Source: DATBSK01 sp964501785 (GTDB lineage Bacteria > Actinomycetota > Acidimicrobiia > IMCC26256 > PALSA-555). Taken from it: a DNA stretch of 64,000 nt. A program made the translations under genes and the position numbers. Each line of letters starts with the position of its first letter. Position 1 is the first letter of the stretch. Under the pieces are notes generated by a model that ran no database searches, was not told the DNA's origin, and was given only the letters and a program-made list of their open reading frames with translations. Below are positions 18,153-27,234 of the stretch, piece after piece. The DNA is taken from positions 1 through 64,000 of the forward strand of contig CAZCUD010000017.1 of NCBI GenBank assembly GCA_964501785.1, read 5' to 3'.

Positions 18153-20317
18153 CCGCCCTCGGTACCGAGGAACACGGCACGCGCGAGGTCGTCACGTTCG
18201 GCGAGCTCGGCGGCTGGGCCCGTGAAGCGCACGTGGCCCTTCTCGAGGAACACGGCTCGATCGGCGACGGCGAGCGCGNNNNNNNNNNCCTTCAGCCGCT
18301 CGAGGACACCGAGCAGCTCCTGCACCAGCACCGGAGCGAGGCCGAGTGACAGCTCGTCGATGGCGAGGACCTCGGGATCGTGGATGAGCGTCATCGCCAG
18401 GGCGAGCATCTGCTGCTGACCGCCCGAGAGCGTCGACGCCAGATCGCCGCGCTTCGCCGCGAGGGCCGGGAAGAGCTCATAGGCCCGATCGAGACGACGG
18501 TCGAAGTCGCCGCGCTCACCCCGGTAGACGAACGCGGCCATCTCGAGGTTCTCCCGTACCGTCATCGCCGGGAAGACGCCCTTGCCGCCGAGCAGCATCC
18601 GGATGCCCATCCGCGAGCGCTGCTCGGGAGTCGTGTAGGTGATCGTGCGCCCGTGCAGCCGCACCACCCCGCGCGCCGGAGTGCCCAACCCCGCCACGAC
18701 GCGCAAGATGGTCGACTTCCCGGCGCCGTTCGTGCCCAACAGCGCGAGCACCTCGCCTCGCCGGACCTCGAAGCCCACGTCGAAGAGCACCTGCACGGGC
18801 CCGTAGGCGAAGTCGACGTCGGTCACCTGGAGAGCCGGGATCTCCTCGGGGCGCGCGCGCTGTCGATCGTGCTCGTCGAGCTCCTCCCGGAGCTCCGCCA
18901 CGACGAGCGAGAGGTCGTTCTTGATGAACGAGGCGCTCCGGATGATGAGGTAGCCGCCGATCAGTGTCGACGGGACGACGATGACCAGCACCGCCACCCG
19001 AGCACCGAACTCGTCGGTGAGGAGCCCCGACAGCAGCGCGCCGCCCGTGGCACCGATGAAGAAGATGTAGACGGCTCCCAGCGCGGCGCCCATCCCTCGG
19101 AGGCGATAGGGGACGACGGACTGGAGGACGGGCGCCACCATCGTGAACGAGATCGTGAGCAGCACGAGCTGTGGGATCCCGAGGATCGCGAACAGCACGA
19201 CGTTGGGCATGAAGTACTGGACCGGCGTCAGCAGCGCAGCCGGGAGGATCAGGACTCCCAGCAGCGTCAGGGCTCGAGCAGGGTCGCGGCGGTACAAGCC
19301 GTCGTAGTAGCGCCCGACGAAGGGGAGGACGAGCAGCACACCGATCCCACCGACGGTGCCGAGCACGCCGCGCTCGAACGCCTTCGCGCCGTACTGCTCC
19401 TCCATGAAGAGGTTCGAGAGCACCGGACCGGTGAAGAGCCCGAAGCCCATCGCCGCGAAGGCGACGATGACGCTCTTGATGGTGCGGATCTGCCACAGCC
19501 GGGCGAACGCGGCTTCGACCGAGATCGGTGCGGGCCGCTCGTCCTCGATGACCTCACCCAGCACGTCTTGCATCTCGAACTGACCTCGAGGCGGTTCGCG
19601 CAACCGGAACGCCAAGAGCGCGATCACTGCGACCGGCAAGCCGAGCATCAGATACGCCCAGCGCCAACCATCCTCACCGCCCGCGAGCGCAGCGATGCCG
19701 CCGACGACGACCGGGCTCAGCACACCGACCAGACGCGCACCCATCGCCATCGATGCACTGATCCGACCGCGGAGTCCGATCGGATAGGTGTCGGCGATCA
19801 GCGACGAGTGCACCGGAAGGTTGTTGGCCTTCGCGACACCTACGCCGAGTCGAGCCCAGAACAGCTGGAACGCGCTGGTGACGAGCCCACAGGCCGTGAC
19901 GAAGGCCGCGAACGCGAGGTTCGCCCACCCCACGATCGGTGGACGCCGGTAGCGATCGGCGAGCCATCCCATGGGCAGCGCACCGAGCACGATGAACGCT
20001 CCCGATGCTGCTCCGAGGAACACCATCGTCCCGCTGCTCACACCGAGCGTGTCGCGGATGTCGGGTGCAAGGACGCTGAGTGCCGCGACCTCGAGCTCGT
20101 CCAGCGACTGGAGGAGCAAGAGGACGACGAACGTGGCGAGGCCGCCGATCCGCAGCCCCTCTCGAAGCGACAGCTGTTCGGAGCCGACACCGGGCAGCAG
20201 GTCGTCGGGGAAGAGCACCTGCTCCTGCGCGGCCGCCTGCTCCTGCTCGCGCTCGGCTTCCGCGTCGAGCACTGCGACCGCGAGCTCGGCGGCGCGGGCC
20301 TCGTCGGCCGCAGTCAC
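18149..20317 (-). CDS. MFS permease fused to a LivF-type ABC ATPase (contains an assembly gap)
   Basis: The N-terminal part (about residues 35-460) is a 12-helix major facilitator: LATFVVLLLLQSLDELEVAAL, and the loop 2-3 motif GWLADRYRRP. The C-terminal part (about 475-720) is a LivF ATPase: Walker A GTNGAGKSTILRVV, signature LSGGQQQMLALAM, Walker B VLAIDELSLGLAP. The N run removes the segment between ERLK and ALAVADRAV, where the H-loop (VEQ type) should be. I place the start at GTG 20317 because a strong GGGGGGAAGG site lies just before it; an upstream frame to 20392 would make the shared operator coding. First gene of the import operon. The linked MFS domain is unusual: it may be a second permease or a regulatory membrane domain. 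Confidence 0.85.
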   Translation of the reverse strand: MTAADEARAAELAVAVLDAEAEREQEQAAAQEQVLFPDDLLPGVGSEQLSLREGLRIGGLATFVVLLLLQSLDELEVAALSVLAPDIRDTLGVSSGTMVFLGAASGAFIVLGALPMGWLADRYRRPPIVGWANLAFAAFVTACGLVTSAFQLFWARLGVGVAKANNLPVHSSLIADTYPIGLRGRISASMAMGARLVGVLSPVVVGGIAALAGGEDGWRWAYLMLGLPVAVIALLAFRLREPPRGQFEMQDVLGEVIEDERPAPISVEAAFARLWQIRTIKSVIVAFAAMGFGLFTGPVLSNLFMEEQYGAKAFERGVLGTVGGIGVLLVLPFVGRYYDGLYRRDPARALTLLGVLILPAALLTPVQYFMPNVVLFAILGIPQLVLLTISFTMVAPVLQSVVPYRLRGMGAALGAVYIFFIGATGGALLSGLLTDEFGARVAVLVIVVPSTLIGGYLIIRSASFIKNDLSLVVAELREELDEHDRQRARPEEIPALQVTDVDFAYGPVQVLFDVGFEVRRGEVLALLGTNGAGKSTILRVVAGLGTPARGVVRLHGRTITYTTPEQRSRMGIRMLLGGKGVFPAMTVRENLEMAAFVYRGERGDFDRRLDRAYELFPALAAKRGDLASTLSGGQQQMLALAMTLIHDPEVLAIDELSLGLAPVLVQELLGVLERLKXXXXALAVADRAVFLEKGHVRFTGPAAELAERDDLARAVFLGTEGG
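18279..18288. other. Assembly gap of ten N
   Basis: Ten N bases interrupt the LivF domain. Comparison with LivF proteins suggests roughly 15 residues are missing between ERLK and ALAVADR, so the true gap is probably longer than ten bases. The reading frame on both sides is intact. Confidence 0.95.
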
Positions 20318-20363
20318 CGGCGCCTTCCCCCCGCCATGCCGGCCGTTCCCCCGGGCCAAGCGG

Positions 20364-20382
20364 CAGAATGTACCAGCGTTAT
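20364..20382 (-). promoter_or_regulatory. Shared 19-bp regulon motif, site 3 (import operon promoter)
   Basis: Top strand cagaatgtaccagcgttat. Read toward the MFS-LivF gene it gives ATAACG-C-TGGTAC with a possible -10 (TACATT) about 50 bases before GTG 20317. It is nearly identical to site 6. Confidence 0.6.
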
Positions 20383-20462
20383 CCGTTGACATGCCGCCGC
20401 GACCGCCTCCGACTCCACCCCCACTCCCCCCACGCTCGGCGCCGATACCGCCTCTGAGCGAT

Positions 20463-20482
20463 CGTGTGCGATCGGACGCTAA
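20463..20482 (+). repeat. Direct repeat 1 before the rhamnose operon
   Basis: cgtgtgcgatcggacgctaa matches the repeat at 20560-20579 in 16 of 20 positions. The spacing start to start is 97 bases. Possible binding site for the DeoR regulator encoded at the end of the rhamnose operon. Confidence 0.5.
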
Positions 20483-20559
20483 CGAACACCCAGACGCTGC
20501 GCAACCCTCACGGTGCTCCGTGATCTCTTCGGATCAGTGACTGATCTTGATGTTCAGAA

Positions 20560-20579
20560 CGTGTGCGATTAGACACTCA
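20560..20579 (+). repeat. Direct repeat 2, next to the rhamnose operon start
   Basis: cgtgtgcgattagacactca ends five bases before the ATG of the aldolase/dehydrogenase gene. There is no clear ribosome site, so the mRNA may be leaderless and this repeat would overlap the promoter. With repeat 1 it forms a candidate operator pair. Confidence 0.5.
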
Positions 20580-20584
20580 AGCAC

Positions 20585-22612
20585 ATGCAACCCGAGATCC
20601 ACGCCCTGCTCGAGCGGTCCCACCGCCTCGGCGCCGACCGCCGGATCACCAACCACGGTGGCGGCAACACGTCGGCGAAGCTCGTCTGCGAGGACCCGGT
20701 CACCGGCGAACCGACAGCCGTGCTCGCGGTGAAGGGCTCGGGCGGCGACCTCGCGACGCTGTCCGAATCAGGCCTCGCACTGCTGGCCCTCGACCGGGTG
20801 CGGGCCCTGGAGCACCGCCTCGCAGAGATCCCCGAGGACGAGCTGGTCCCCCTCTACGAGCACTGCCGCTTCGGTCCCGACGGTGCCGTCCCGTCGATCG
20901 ACACCCCCCTGCACGCACTCGTGGACGGAGCCCACGTCGATCACCTGCATCCCGACACCGTCATCGCCCTGGCGACGGCTGCCGGCAGTCGCGACCTGGT
21001 CGCCGAGTGCTACGGCGAACAGGTCGGCTGGCTCGCGTGGCGACGACCCGGCTTCGAGCTGGCAGTAGCCCTGCGCGACCTCCAGGCGCAGCGACCCGAG
21101 ATCGTCGGTGCGGTGCTCGAGGGCCACGGTCTCATCTGCTGGGCGGACACGAGCGAGGCCTGCGAGTCGACCTCGAGGTCGCTGGTCGCGCGCGCCGACG
21201 AGTTCCTGAACGCGCGCGGCGCTGCCGAGCCGTTCGGCGCGATCGACACGACTCGAACACCTCTCCCCGACGAAGCACGTCGCGTCGAGGCGGCACGGCT
21301 CGCACCGATCGTGCGAGGACTCGCGAGCACGGATCGGCCGGTCGTCGCACAGCTGACCGACTCCCCGCTCGTCCTCGACTTCCTCGCACGCGAGTCGATG
21401 GAGCGCTTGGCCGCGCTCGGCACGTCGTGTCCCGACCACTTCCTCCGCACGAAGGTTCGACCGCTCGTGCTCGACGCGGCCTCCGACGCACCCTTCGACG
21501 TCAAGGTGCGTCGACTGGGCGAGCTGCACACCGAGTATCGCGAGGCGTACCGCGCCTACTACGAGCGCTACGCCGATCCCGGATCTCCGCCGATGCGCAG
21601 CTCCGACCCCACCATCGTGCTCGTCCCCGGCGTCGGGATGTGGAGCTTCGGTGACGATGTGCAGACTGCGAGGGTTGCGGGTGAGTTCTACGTGAACGCG
21701 ATCAACGTGATGCGCGGGGCGGAAGCCGTCGCCGAGTACGCACCGATCCCGGAGCGCGAAGCCTTCCGGATCGAGTACTGGGAGCTCGAGGAGCGCAAGC
21801 TGCGGCTCAAGCCCCCTCCCCCGCCGCTGCACGGACGGATCGCGCTCGTCACCGGCGCCGGTTCGGGGATCGGACTGGCGATCGCGCACTCGCTCACCGA
21901 TGCCGGCGCCTGCACCGTCGTCGCCGACATCGATCCCGAGCGGGCCGAGAAGGCTGCCGCCGACCTCGGCGTCGATCGGTCGCTGGCCGTGGCGGTCGAC
22001 GTGCGCGACGAGGCGAGCGTCGAAGCGGCTTTCGCGGCCGCCGCATTGCGATTCGGGGGCGTCGACATCGTCGTGAACAACGCGGGCCTGGCCGACTCGG
22101 CGCCCCTGGCCGACACCACCGCCGAGTCGTGGGACCGACTCCACGACGTCCTCGCCCGTGGATCGTTCCTCGTCAGTCGGGCTGCCGCTCGGCTCATGCG
22201 CGCCGCGTCCATGCCCGGTGACATCGTGTACGTGGTGTCGAAGAACGCGGTCGTCGCGGGGCCGGACAACCTGGCGTACGGAGCGGCGAAGGCCGACCAG
22301 GCACACCAGGTTCGGCTCCTCGCGGCGGAGCTCGGACCCGAGGGGATCCGCGTCAACGGCGTCAATCCCGACGCCGTGATCCGGGGCTCGGGGATCTTCA
22401 CCGGAGATTGGCTCGAGCAACGGGCTGCGGCCCATGGTGTCGCGCCCGACGACCTCGGCGACTTCTACGCGGCACGGACGCTGCTCGGGCTCGAGGTGCT
22501 CCCCGAGCACGTGGCGCGCGCGGTGCTCATGCTCGTCGACGGCACGCTCGCGCGCACGACCGGCACGATCATCCCGGTCGACGGCGGCGTCGCAGGAGCC
22601 TTCCTCCGATGA
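20585..22612 (+). CDS. rhaEW: Bifunctional rhamnulose-1-phosphate aldolase/L-lactaldehyde dehydrogenase
   Basis: A 675-residue two-domain enzyme. Residues about 1-400 form a class II (AraD/FucA-type) aldolase with NHGGGNTSAK and the zinc-binding VDHLHPD. Residues about 415-675 form an SDR with VTGAGSGIGLAIA, VVNNAGLAD and YGAAKADQAHQ. It cleaves L-rhamnulose 1-phosphate to dihydroxyacetone phosphate and L-lactaldehyde and oxidises the latter to L-lactate; this fusion is known from actinobacterial and alphaproteobacterial rhamnose operons. It is the first of four overlapping or nearly overlapping genes. Divergent from the import operon, with 267 bases between the starts. Confidence 0.92.
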   Translation: MQPEIHALLERSHRLGADRRITNHGGGNTSAKLVCEDPVTGEPTAVLAVKGSGGDLATLSESGLALLALDRVRALEHRLAEIPEDELVPLYEHCRFGPDGAVPSIDTPLHALVDGAHVDHLHPDTVIALATAAGSRDLVAECYGEQVGWLAWRRPGFELAVALRDLQAQRPEIVGAVLEGHGLICWADTSEACESTSRSLVARADEFLNARGAAEPFGAIDTTRTPLPDEARRVEAARLAPIVRGLASTDRPVVAQLTDSPLVLDFLARESMERLAALGTSCPDHFLRTKVRPLVLDAASDAPFDVKVRRLGELHTEYREAYRAYYERYADPGSPPMRSSDPTIVLVPGVGMWSFGDDVQTARVAGEFYVNAINVMRGAEAVAEYAPIPEREAFRIEYWELEERKLRLKPPPPPLHGRIALVTGAGSGIGLAIAHSLTDAGACTVVADIDPERAEKAAADLGVDRSLAVAVDVRDEASVEAAFAAAALRFGGVDIVVNNAGLADSAPLADTTAESWDRLHDVLARGSFLVSRAAARLMRAASMPGDIVYVVSKNAVVAGPDNLAYGAAKADQAHQVRLLAAELGPEGIRVNGVNPDAVIRGSGIFTGDWLEQRAAAHGVAPDDLGDFYAARTLLGLEVLPEHVARAVLMLVDGTLARTTGTIIPVDGGVAGAFLR

Positions 22613-23901
22613 CCCTTCGCATCACGCCCGACGTGATCGAGACGCTCGACGCCGACCTGCTGCCCGGACACGAGCGCGCGCTGGAACGAACCTGCGCCGG
22701 GCTGGTGGAGCGTTCCGTCGATCCGAACGAGATCATCGACACCGTCGGGCGCTTCTCGGTCGCGGCGCCCTCATGGGCGGTCGGGACGGGGGGTACCCGG
22801 TTCGGGCGGTTCCCCGGCGGCGGGGAGCCCCGCAGCACCGAGGAGAAGATCGACGACGTCGCCGCGCTGAACGCGCTCACCGGGGCGAACCGCTCGGTCA
22901 GCCTGCACGTACCGTGGGACGACCCCGACGACCCGGCAGCCCTCCGAGCGTACGCCGCCGCCGCGGGCATCACGTTCGACGCGATGAACTCGAACACGTT
23001 CCAGGACAACCCGTCGACCACGGGCGACGGCGAGATCTCGTACAAGTTCGGCTCGTTCGCCCATCCCGACCCCGACGTCCGCAAGCGCGCGCTCGAGCAC
23101 AACCGCCAGGTCGTGGAGCTGGGCGTCACCCTCGGTTCGAAGGCCATCACCGTGTGGCTCGGCGACGGGATGAACCATCCCGGCCAAGCCGACTTCCGAC
23201 GCCAGTTCGACCGGGTCGCCGAGGGCCTGCACGATCTGCACGAGTCGCTGCCGGACGACTGGCAGATGTTCACCGAGCACAAGCCCTACGAGCCGTCCTT
23301 CTACGCGAGCGTGAACCCCGACTGGGGGTCGTCGTTGCTGCTCGCACACCAGGCCGGGCCGCGAGCCAAGTGCCTGGTCGACCTCGGACACCATCTCCCG
23401 GGGACCAACATCGAACAGGTCGTGAGTCGCCTGGCGATGGTCGAGCGCCTCGGCGGCTTCCACTTCAACGACTCGAAGTACGGCGACGACGACCTGACCG
23501 TCGGATCGATCAACCCGTTCCAGTTCTTCCTGATCCTGCTCGAGCTCGTCGAGGTCGGCGACGGCGACTTGCCGCCGTTGAGCTACATGATCGACGCATC
23601 CCACAACCTCAAGGACCCGATCGAGGACCTGATCCAGGCGACCGACCAGATCCAGGTGACGCTCGCCCAGGCCCTGCTGGTCGACCGTGCGCGCTTGCAC
23701 GAGCTCCAGGACGGCACCGATCCCGCGCTCGCGGCCGAGATGCTCGCCGACGCCTTCCGATCGGATGTCCGCCCGCTGGTCGCCGAGGCGCGCCGCCGCA
23801 ACGGGGCTGCGCTCCGACCGGTCGAGACGTTCCGCGCGAGCGGCTATCGCCGCTCGGCCGTCGACGAGCGCGGCTCCGATTCGCTGGCCACCGGCCTGTA
23901 G
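22609..23901 (+). CDS. rhaI: L-rhamnose isomerase, RhaI type
   Basis: A 430-residue TIM-barrel isomerase that converts L-rhamnose to L-rhamnulose. It resembles the RhaI group rather than the E. coli RhaA group: FTEHKPYEPSFY, LVDLGHHLPGTNIEQ and FHFNDSKYGDDDLTVGS carry the Glu, Asp and His metal ligands. Length is normal for the group. The ATG overlaps the stop of the aldolase gene (ATGA), and the kinase gene follows after three bases. Cytosolic; needs Mn or a similar divalent metal by family knowledge. Confidence 0.92.
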   Translation: MTLRITPDVIETLDADLLPGHERALERTCAGLVERSVDPNEIIDTVGRFSVAAPSWAVGTGGTRFGRFPGGGEPRSTEEKIDDVAALNALTGANRSVSLHVPWDDPDDPAALRAYAAAAGITFDAMNSNTFQDNPSTTGDGEISYKFGSFAHPDPDVRKRALEHNRQVVELGVTLGSKAITVWLGDGMNHPGQADFRRQFDRVAEGLHDLHESLPDDWQMFTEHKPYEPSFYASVNPDWGSSLLLAHQAGPRAKCLVDLGHHLPGTNIEQVVSRLAMVERLGGFHFNDSKYGDDDLTVGSINPFQFFLILLELVEVGDGDLPPLSYMIDASHNLKDPIEDLIQATDQIQVTLAQALLVDRARLHELQDGTDPALAAEMLADAFRSDVRPLVAEARRRNGAALRPVETFRASGYRRSAVDERGSDSLATGL

Positions 23902-23904
23902 TCG

Positions 23905-25233
23905 ATGTCGACGCCGGTCGTCGCGGTCGACTTCGGCGCGACGTCGATCCGCGTCTGCCGCGTGGCGCTCGCTGCAGATCAGGTCGACCTGCGCGTCGTT
24001 CACCGAACGGAGCACAGACCGGTTGCTGATGCGGGCGGAGGGATGCGCTGGGACTGGGATCGCCTGGTCGCCTCGATGCGGGCCGGCATCGCGGCGGCGC
24101 TCGAGGACGGCCCCGTAGCGTCGATCGGCATCGACACCTGGGGAGTGGACTACGGCCTGTTGGACGCGAGTGAGGATCTCGTGGCACCGCCGTGGTCGTA
24201 CCGCGACGCCCGCACCTCCGACTTCCACACGATCGCCGGGCGGCTCGGGACACGACGGATCTTCGAGCTCACCGGGATCCCGCCACAGGCCGTGAACACG
24301 ATCTTCCAGCTCGCGGTGCACGCCCGCGACGAACTGGCACGCGCGCGACACGTCGTGATGCTCCCCGAGCTGCTCGTCCACGATCTGACGGGCGCCGTCG
24401 TGGCCGAGCGCACGAGCGCGGGCACGACCGGTCTCTACGACCTGCGTGCCGGAACGTGGTCCGACGAGCTGTGCGACGCGATCTCGCTCGAGCGATCGAA
24501 GCTCCCCGAGATCTTCGAGCCCGCGACGAACGTCGGGAGCGCATCCGAGTTCGGGGGCACTCCTGTGCTGCTCGTCGGCAGCCACGACACGGCGTCGGCC
24601 GTCGTCGCCGGCGGCGCGTCCGGCGAGGCCTTCCTGTCGACCGGCACCTGGATGATCGTCGGTCGGGAACAGGACACCTGGGACCTGTCGGAGCGAGCGC
24701 GCGGGCTCGGGTTCGCGAACGAGCAGGGCACGTTCGGCACGATCCGGTTCCTGCGCAACATGGCCGGCTGGTGGTTGCTCGAGGAGTGTCGGCGCTCGTG
24801 GGGCGTGCACTCGGTCGAGTCGCTCCTCACCGACGCGGCAGCCACGCGACCCCGGGGAGAGCCCTTCGACACGACCGACGAGCGGTTCCTCGCCCCCACC
24901 GACATGTGCTCGGAGGTGTGCTCGGCCGCCGGTCTGGAGCCCGATGCGCCTCCGCCGGTCGTCAGCCGTGCGATCGTCGAGGCGATGGTCGACACCACCG
25001 CACGGCTGGTCCAACGCCTCGAGCCCATCTCGGGGATCCGCGTCTTCGGAGGCGCCGCTCGCCCCGGGCTGTTCACCGAGCGACTCGTCGCCCGCACCGG
25101 TCTGCCGGTGCGCCTCGGCCCCGTCGAGGCCGCGGCCGTGGGCAACGCGATCACGCAAGGCATCGCGCTGGGCGTGTACGACTCCCTCGAGAGCGCACGC
25201 TGCGCCGCGAGGCCGGAGCAGGTCAGCGCGTGA
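23905..25233 (+). CDS. rhaB: Rhamnulokinase, FGGY family
   Basis: A 442-residue FGGY kinase. N-terminal VAVDFGATSIRVCRV is the phosphate-1 loop, GIDTWGVDYGLLD is the RhaB-type substrate motif, and SHDTASAVVAGG and FGGAARPGLFTERLVARTG form the C-terminal ATP domain. It phosphorylates L-rhamnulose at O-1 with ATP, providing the aldolase substrate. The start ATG lies three bases after the isomerase stop, and the DeoR regulator start overlaps its stop (GTGA). Confidence 0.92.
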   Translation: MSTPVVAVDFGATSIRVCRVALAADQVDLRVVHRTEHRPVADAGGGMRWDWDRLVASMRAGIAAALEDGPVASIGIDTWGVDYGLLDASEDLVAPPWSYRDARTSDFHTIAGRLGTRRIFELTGIPPQAVNTIFQLAVHARDELARARHVVMLPELLVHDLTGAVVAERTSAGTTGLYDLRAGTWSDELCDAISLERSKLPEIFEPATNVGSASEFGGTPVLLVGSHDTASAVVAGGASGEAFLSTGTWMIVGREQDTWDLSERARGLGFANEQGTFGTIRFLRNMAGWWLLEECRRSWGVHSVESLLTDAAATRPRGEPFDTTDERFLAPTDMCSEVCSAAGLEPDAPPPVVSRAIVEAMVDTTARLVQRLEPISGIRVFGGAARPGLFTERLVARTGLPVRLGPVEAAAVGNAITQGIALGVYDSLESARCAARPEQVSA

Positions 25234-25976
25234 ACGTCGACGCGCTCGATCGCCTCGAGACGATCCGCACCAACCTCGAACGCGAGGGGCGGGTCCGCAT
25301 CGCCACGCTCGCGACTCAGCTCGACGTCAGCGAGATGACGATCCGACGCGATCTCGAGCTGCTCACCGACGAGGGCGTCGCGCGGCGAGTTCGGGGCGGC
25401 GCCATCGCCATCGGGCCCCAGGAGTTCGGGACCCGGTCGCGCGAGCACACCCGCGCCAAGTCGATCATCGGGCAGAAGCTGCTCGATCTCGTGCCGGCCG
25501 ATGGAGCCGTCGGGATCGACGCTTCGTCGACGCTCCAGCGCCTCGCCGCTCGACTCGGCGGCGACCGCGATCTGACAATCGTCACGAACGGCCCCGAGAC
25601 GTTCGCGGTGCTCAACGAGCAGCGCGGCGTCCAGGCGCTCTTGACCGGCGGTCAGCTCGACCCGCAGACCGGGAGCCTGGTCGGGCCACTCGCGGTCCGA
25701 GCCGCGAGCGAGATCCTGCTCGGCGCCCTGTTCGTGGGCGCCGCCGCGCTCGACCCGACCTTCGGGTCGAGCGAAGCGTCCTTGGCCGAGGCCGACGTGA
25801 AGGTCGCGTTCGCCGCCTCTGCGTCGCAGATCGTGCTCGCGGTCGACTCCTCGAAGCTCGGCAGTCGCGCCCCCGCGCGGACGTTCGCGCTGGAGCGCAT
25901 CGACACGCTGGTCACCGAGCTCGACCCAGGGGATGCCCGTCTCGACCCCTACCGCGAGCACTGCCGGGTCGTGTGA
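25230..25976 (+). CDS. DeoR-family regulator of the rhamnose operon
   Basis: A 248-residue protein. The N-terminal HTH is RLETIRTNLEREGRVRIATLATQLDVSEMTIRRDLELL (helices about 7-45), and the C-terminal DeoR sensor domain has VGIDASSTLQRLA and VTNGPETFAVL, which bind phosphosugars in this family. The GTG start is coupled to the kinase stop. DeoR proteins are usually repressors released by a pathway intermediate such as rhamnulose 1-phosphate. The direct repeats before the operon are candidate binding sites. The next gene is convergent, four bases away. Confidence 0.9.
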   Translation: MNVDALDRLETIRTNLEREGRVRIATLATQLDVSEMTIRRDLELLTDEGVARRVRGGAIAIGPQEFGTRSREHTRAKSIIGQKLLDLVPADGAVGIDASSTLQRLAARLGGDRDLTIVTNGPETFAVLNEQRGVQALLTGGQLDPQTGSLVGPLAVRAASEILLGALFVGAAALDPTFGSSEASLAEADVKVAFAASASQIVLAVDSSKLGSRAPARTFALERIDTLVTELDPGDARLDPYREHCRVV

Positions 25977-25980
25977 TCCG

Positions 25981-27171
25981 TCAGACGCCGATCGGATCCC
26001 CCATCCGAGCGAAGCACTCCGCGAGGTTGTCGCCGTAGAACGACGCCTTGACGTCGTCTCCGAGCGGGGCGAGCTCTTTCTCGTAGTGCCCGACGGGATC
26101 GGGGCTGCCCTCGAAGTGCGGGTAGTCGGACGAGAAGATCGGCACCGACGGCAGGTAGTCGAAGGTGCCGACGGGCGACTCGTGCGCGACCGGCAACGGC
26201 GTCACCCGGATGTTGCGCTGCACGTACTCGAACGGTGTCAACGGCAGGCGGTAGTCGGGGATCACCAGTGCGCTGACGCCGGGCGTCGCCAGCATGTCGA
26301 GGCGGAACGTCGTGGACGTGATCCATTCGATGCCATGCTCCGCGAACACGACCGTGAGCGTCGGATGCCGTTCGAACACTCCGCCGAGCACCATCGCGTT
26401 GAGGAACACCTCGGCTTGTTGTGACGGCTGGAGAACCGAGATCGTACGGATGATCGCCGGGTCGTCGGTGTTGGCCCACGCCGGGTTGTAGATCGCGGGG
26501 CTCAGGCCGACGTGGACGATCGGGACCATCGCGAGGTCGGTGACGGCGGACCAGAACCGGTCGTAGTCGGGATGGTTCGGCGGCGTGTCGCCGGTGGGCT
26601 CCGATGGCATGAGGAACGTGCGGCTGCCGCGCGCCCGCATGCGAGTGAGCTCGGCGATGGCCCAGTCGAGGTCTTCGAAGCGCAGGTTCACCGCGGTCAT
26701 GAGCCGGCCCTCCGCCTGCGTCGCGTGATCGCTCATCCAGGTGTTGACCGCGGCCAGCGCGTCCATCCCGAGTGCCGGGTCGTCGATCGCGCGGGTCAGC
26801 GTGTAGCCCGCACCGCTGATCACGTTCTGCACGTCGATGCCCTGGTCGTCGAGCCAGGTGATGCGCGCGTCGGTGTCGAGCATCGCGAGGTGCTGGTCGG
26901 AGCCGGGGTACCCGGCCTCCGGTCCGCGTTCGGGGTCGTAGAGCGCGCGCATCCCGGGCGTCACGATGCGCTCGATCGCCATGCGGCGCTCTCGAGGGAC
27001 GCCACGCAGGAGGTCGTCGCTCACGAAGTAGGCGAACATCTCCGGCGAACGGAGCAGGAACCGCGGATCGTCGGTCGGGAACCGCTCGGGCAGGCGCTCC
27101 CGGAGCGTTGGGAACTCGTCGAGCCAGTCGTCGGCGGGCTCGAAGTGGGAGTCGATGTCGATGACCGGCAC
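25981..27171 (-). CDS. Amidohydrolase-2 family metal-dependent hydrolase
   Basis: A 396-residue TIM-barrel protein starting VIDIDSHFEP, with PIVHVGLSP, VFAEHGIEWI (metal ligands) and the C-terminal SSDYPHFEG motif. It is closer to the 31157 gene product (same DxDSHxE start, RNxRVTPLP motif and SSDYPHxEG) than to the 8148 one. GTG 27171 is chosen because GGAGG lies just before it; upstream extensions cross the shared operator. Divergent from the oxygenase-like gene at 27235. Likely C-C or C-O cleavage of a carboxylated intermediate, by family. Confidence 0.85.
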   Translation of the reverse strand: MPVIDIDSHFEPADDWLDEFPTLRERLPERFPTDDPRFLLRSPEMFAYFVSDDLLRGVPRERRMAIERIVTPGMRALYDPERGPEAGYPGSDQHLAMLDTDARITWLDDQGIDVQNVISGAGYTLTRAIDDPALGMDALAAVNTWMSDHATQAEGRLMTAVNLRFEDLDWAIAELTRMRARGSRTFLMPSEPTGDTPPNHPDYDRFWSAVTDLAMVPIVHVGLSPAIYNPAWANTDDPAIIRTISVLQPSQQAEVFLNAMVLGGVFERHPTLTVVFAEHGIEWITSTTFRLDMLATPGVSALVIPDYRLPLTPFEYVQRNIRVTPLPVAHESPVGTFDYLPSVPIFSSDYPHFEGSPDPVGHYEKELAPLGDDVKASFYGDNLAECFARMGDPIGV

Positions 27172-27212
27172 GCGCGCCTCCTTGAGCCGGGTCGCTTGGC
27201 AGGGGCCCCCGG

Positions 27213-27231
27213 GATTTTGTAACGTCATTAC
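27213..27231. promoter_or_regulatory. Shared regulon motif, site 4 (most divergent)
   Basis: Top strand gattttgtaacgtcattac. It contains TGTAA-cgtcaT-TACA, a palindrome of the same spacing as the other sites, 42 bases from the minus-strand GTG and 4 bases before the plus-strand ATG. The match to the other five is weaker (an A for G in the CGTTAT half). Confidence 0.5.
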
Positions 27232-27234
27232 ATT

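Noticed and set aside
20318..20392. N-terminal extension of the MFS-LivF gene to ATG 20392
   Set aside because: It would translate the shared operator and -10 region; GTG 20317 has a strong ribosome site.
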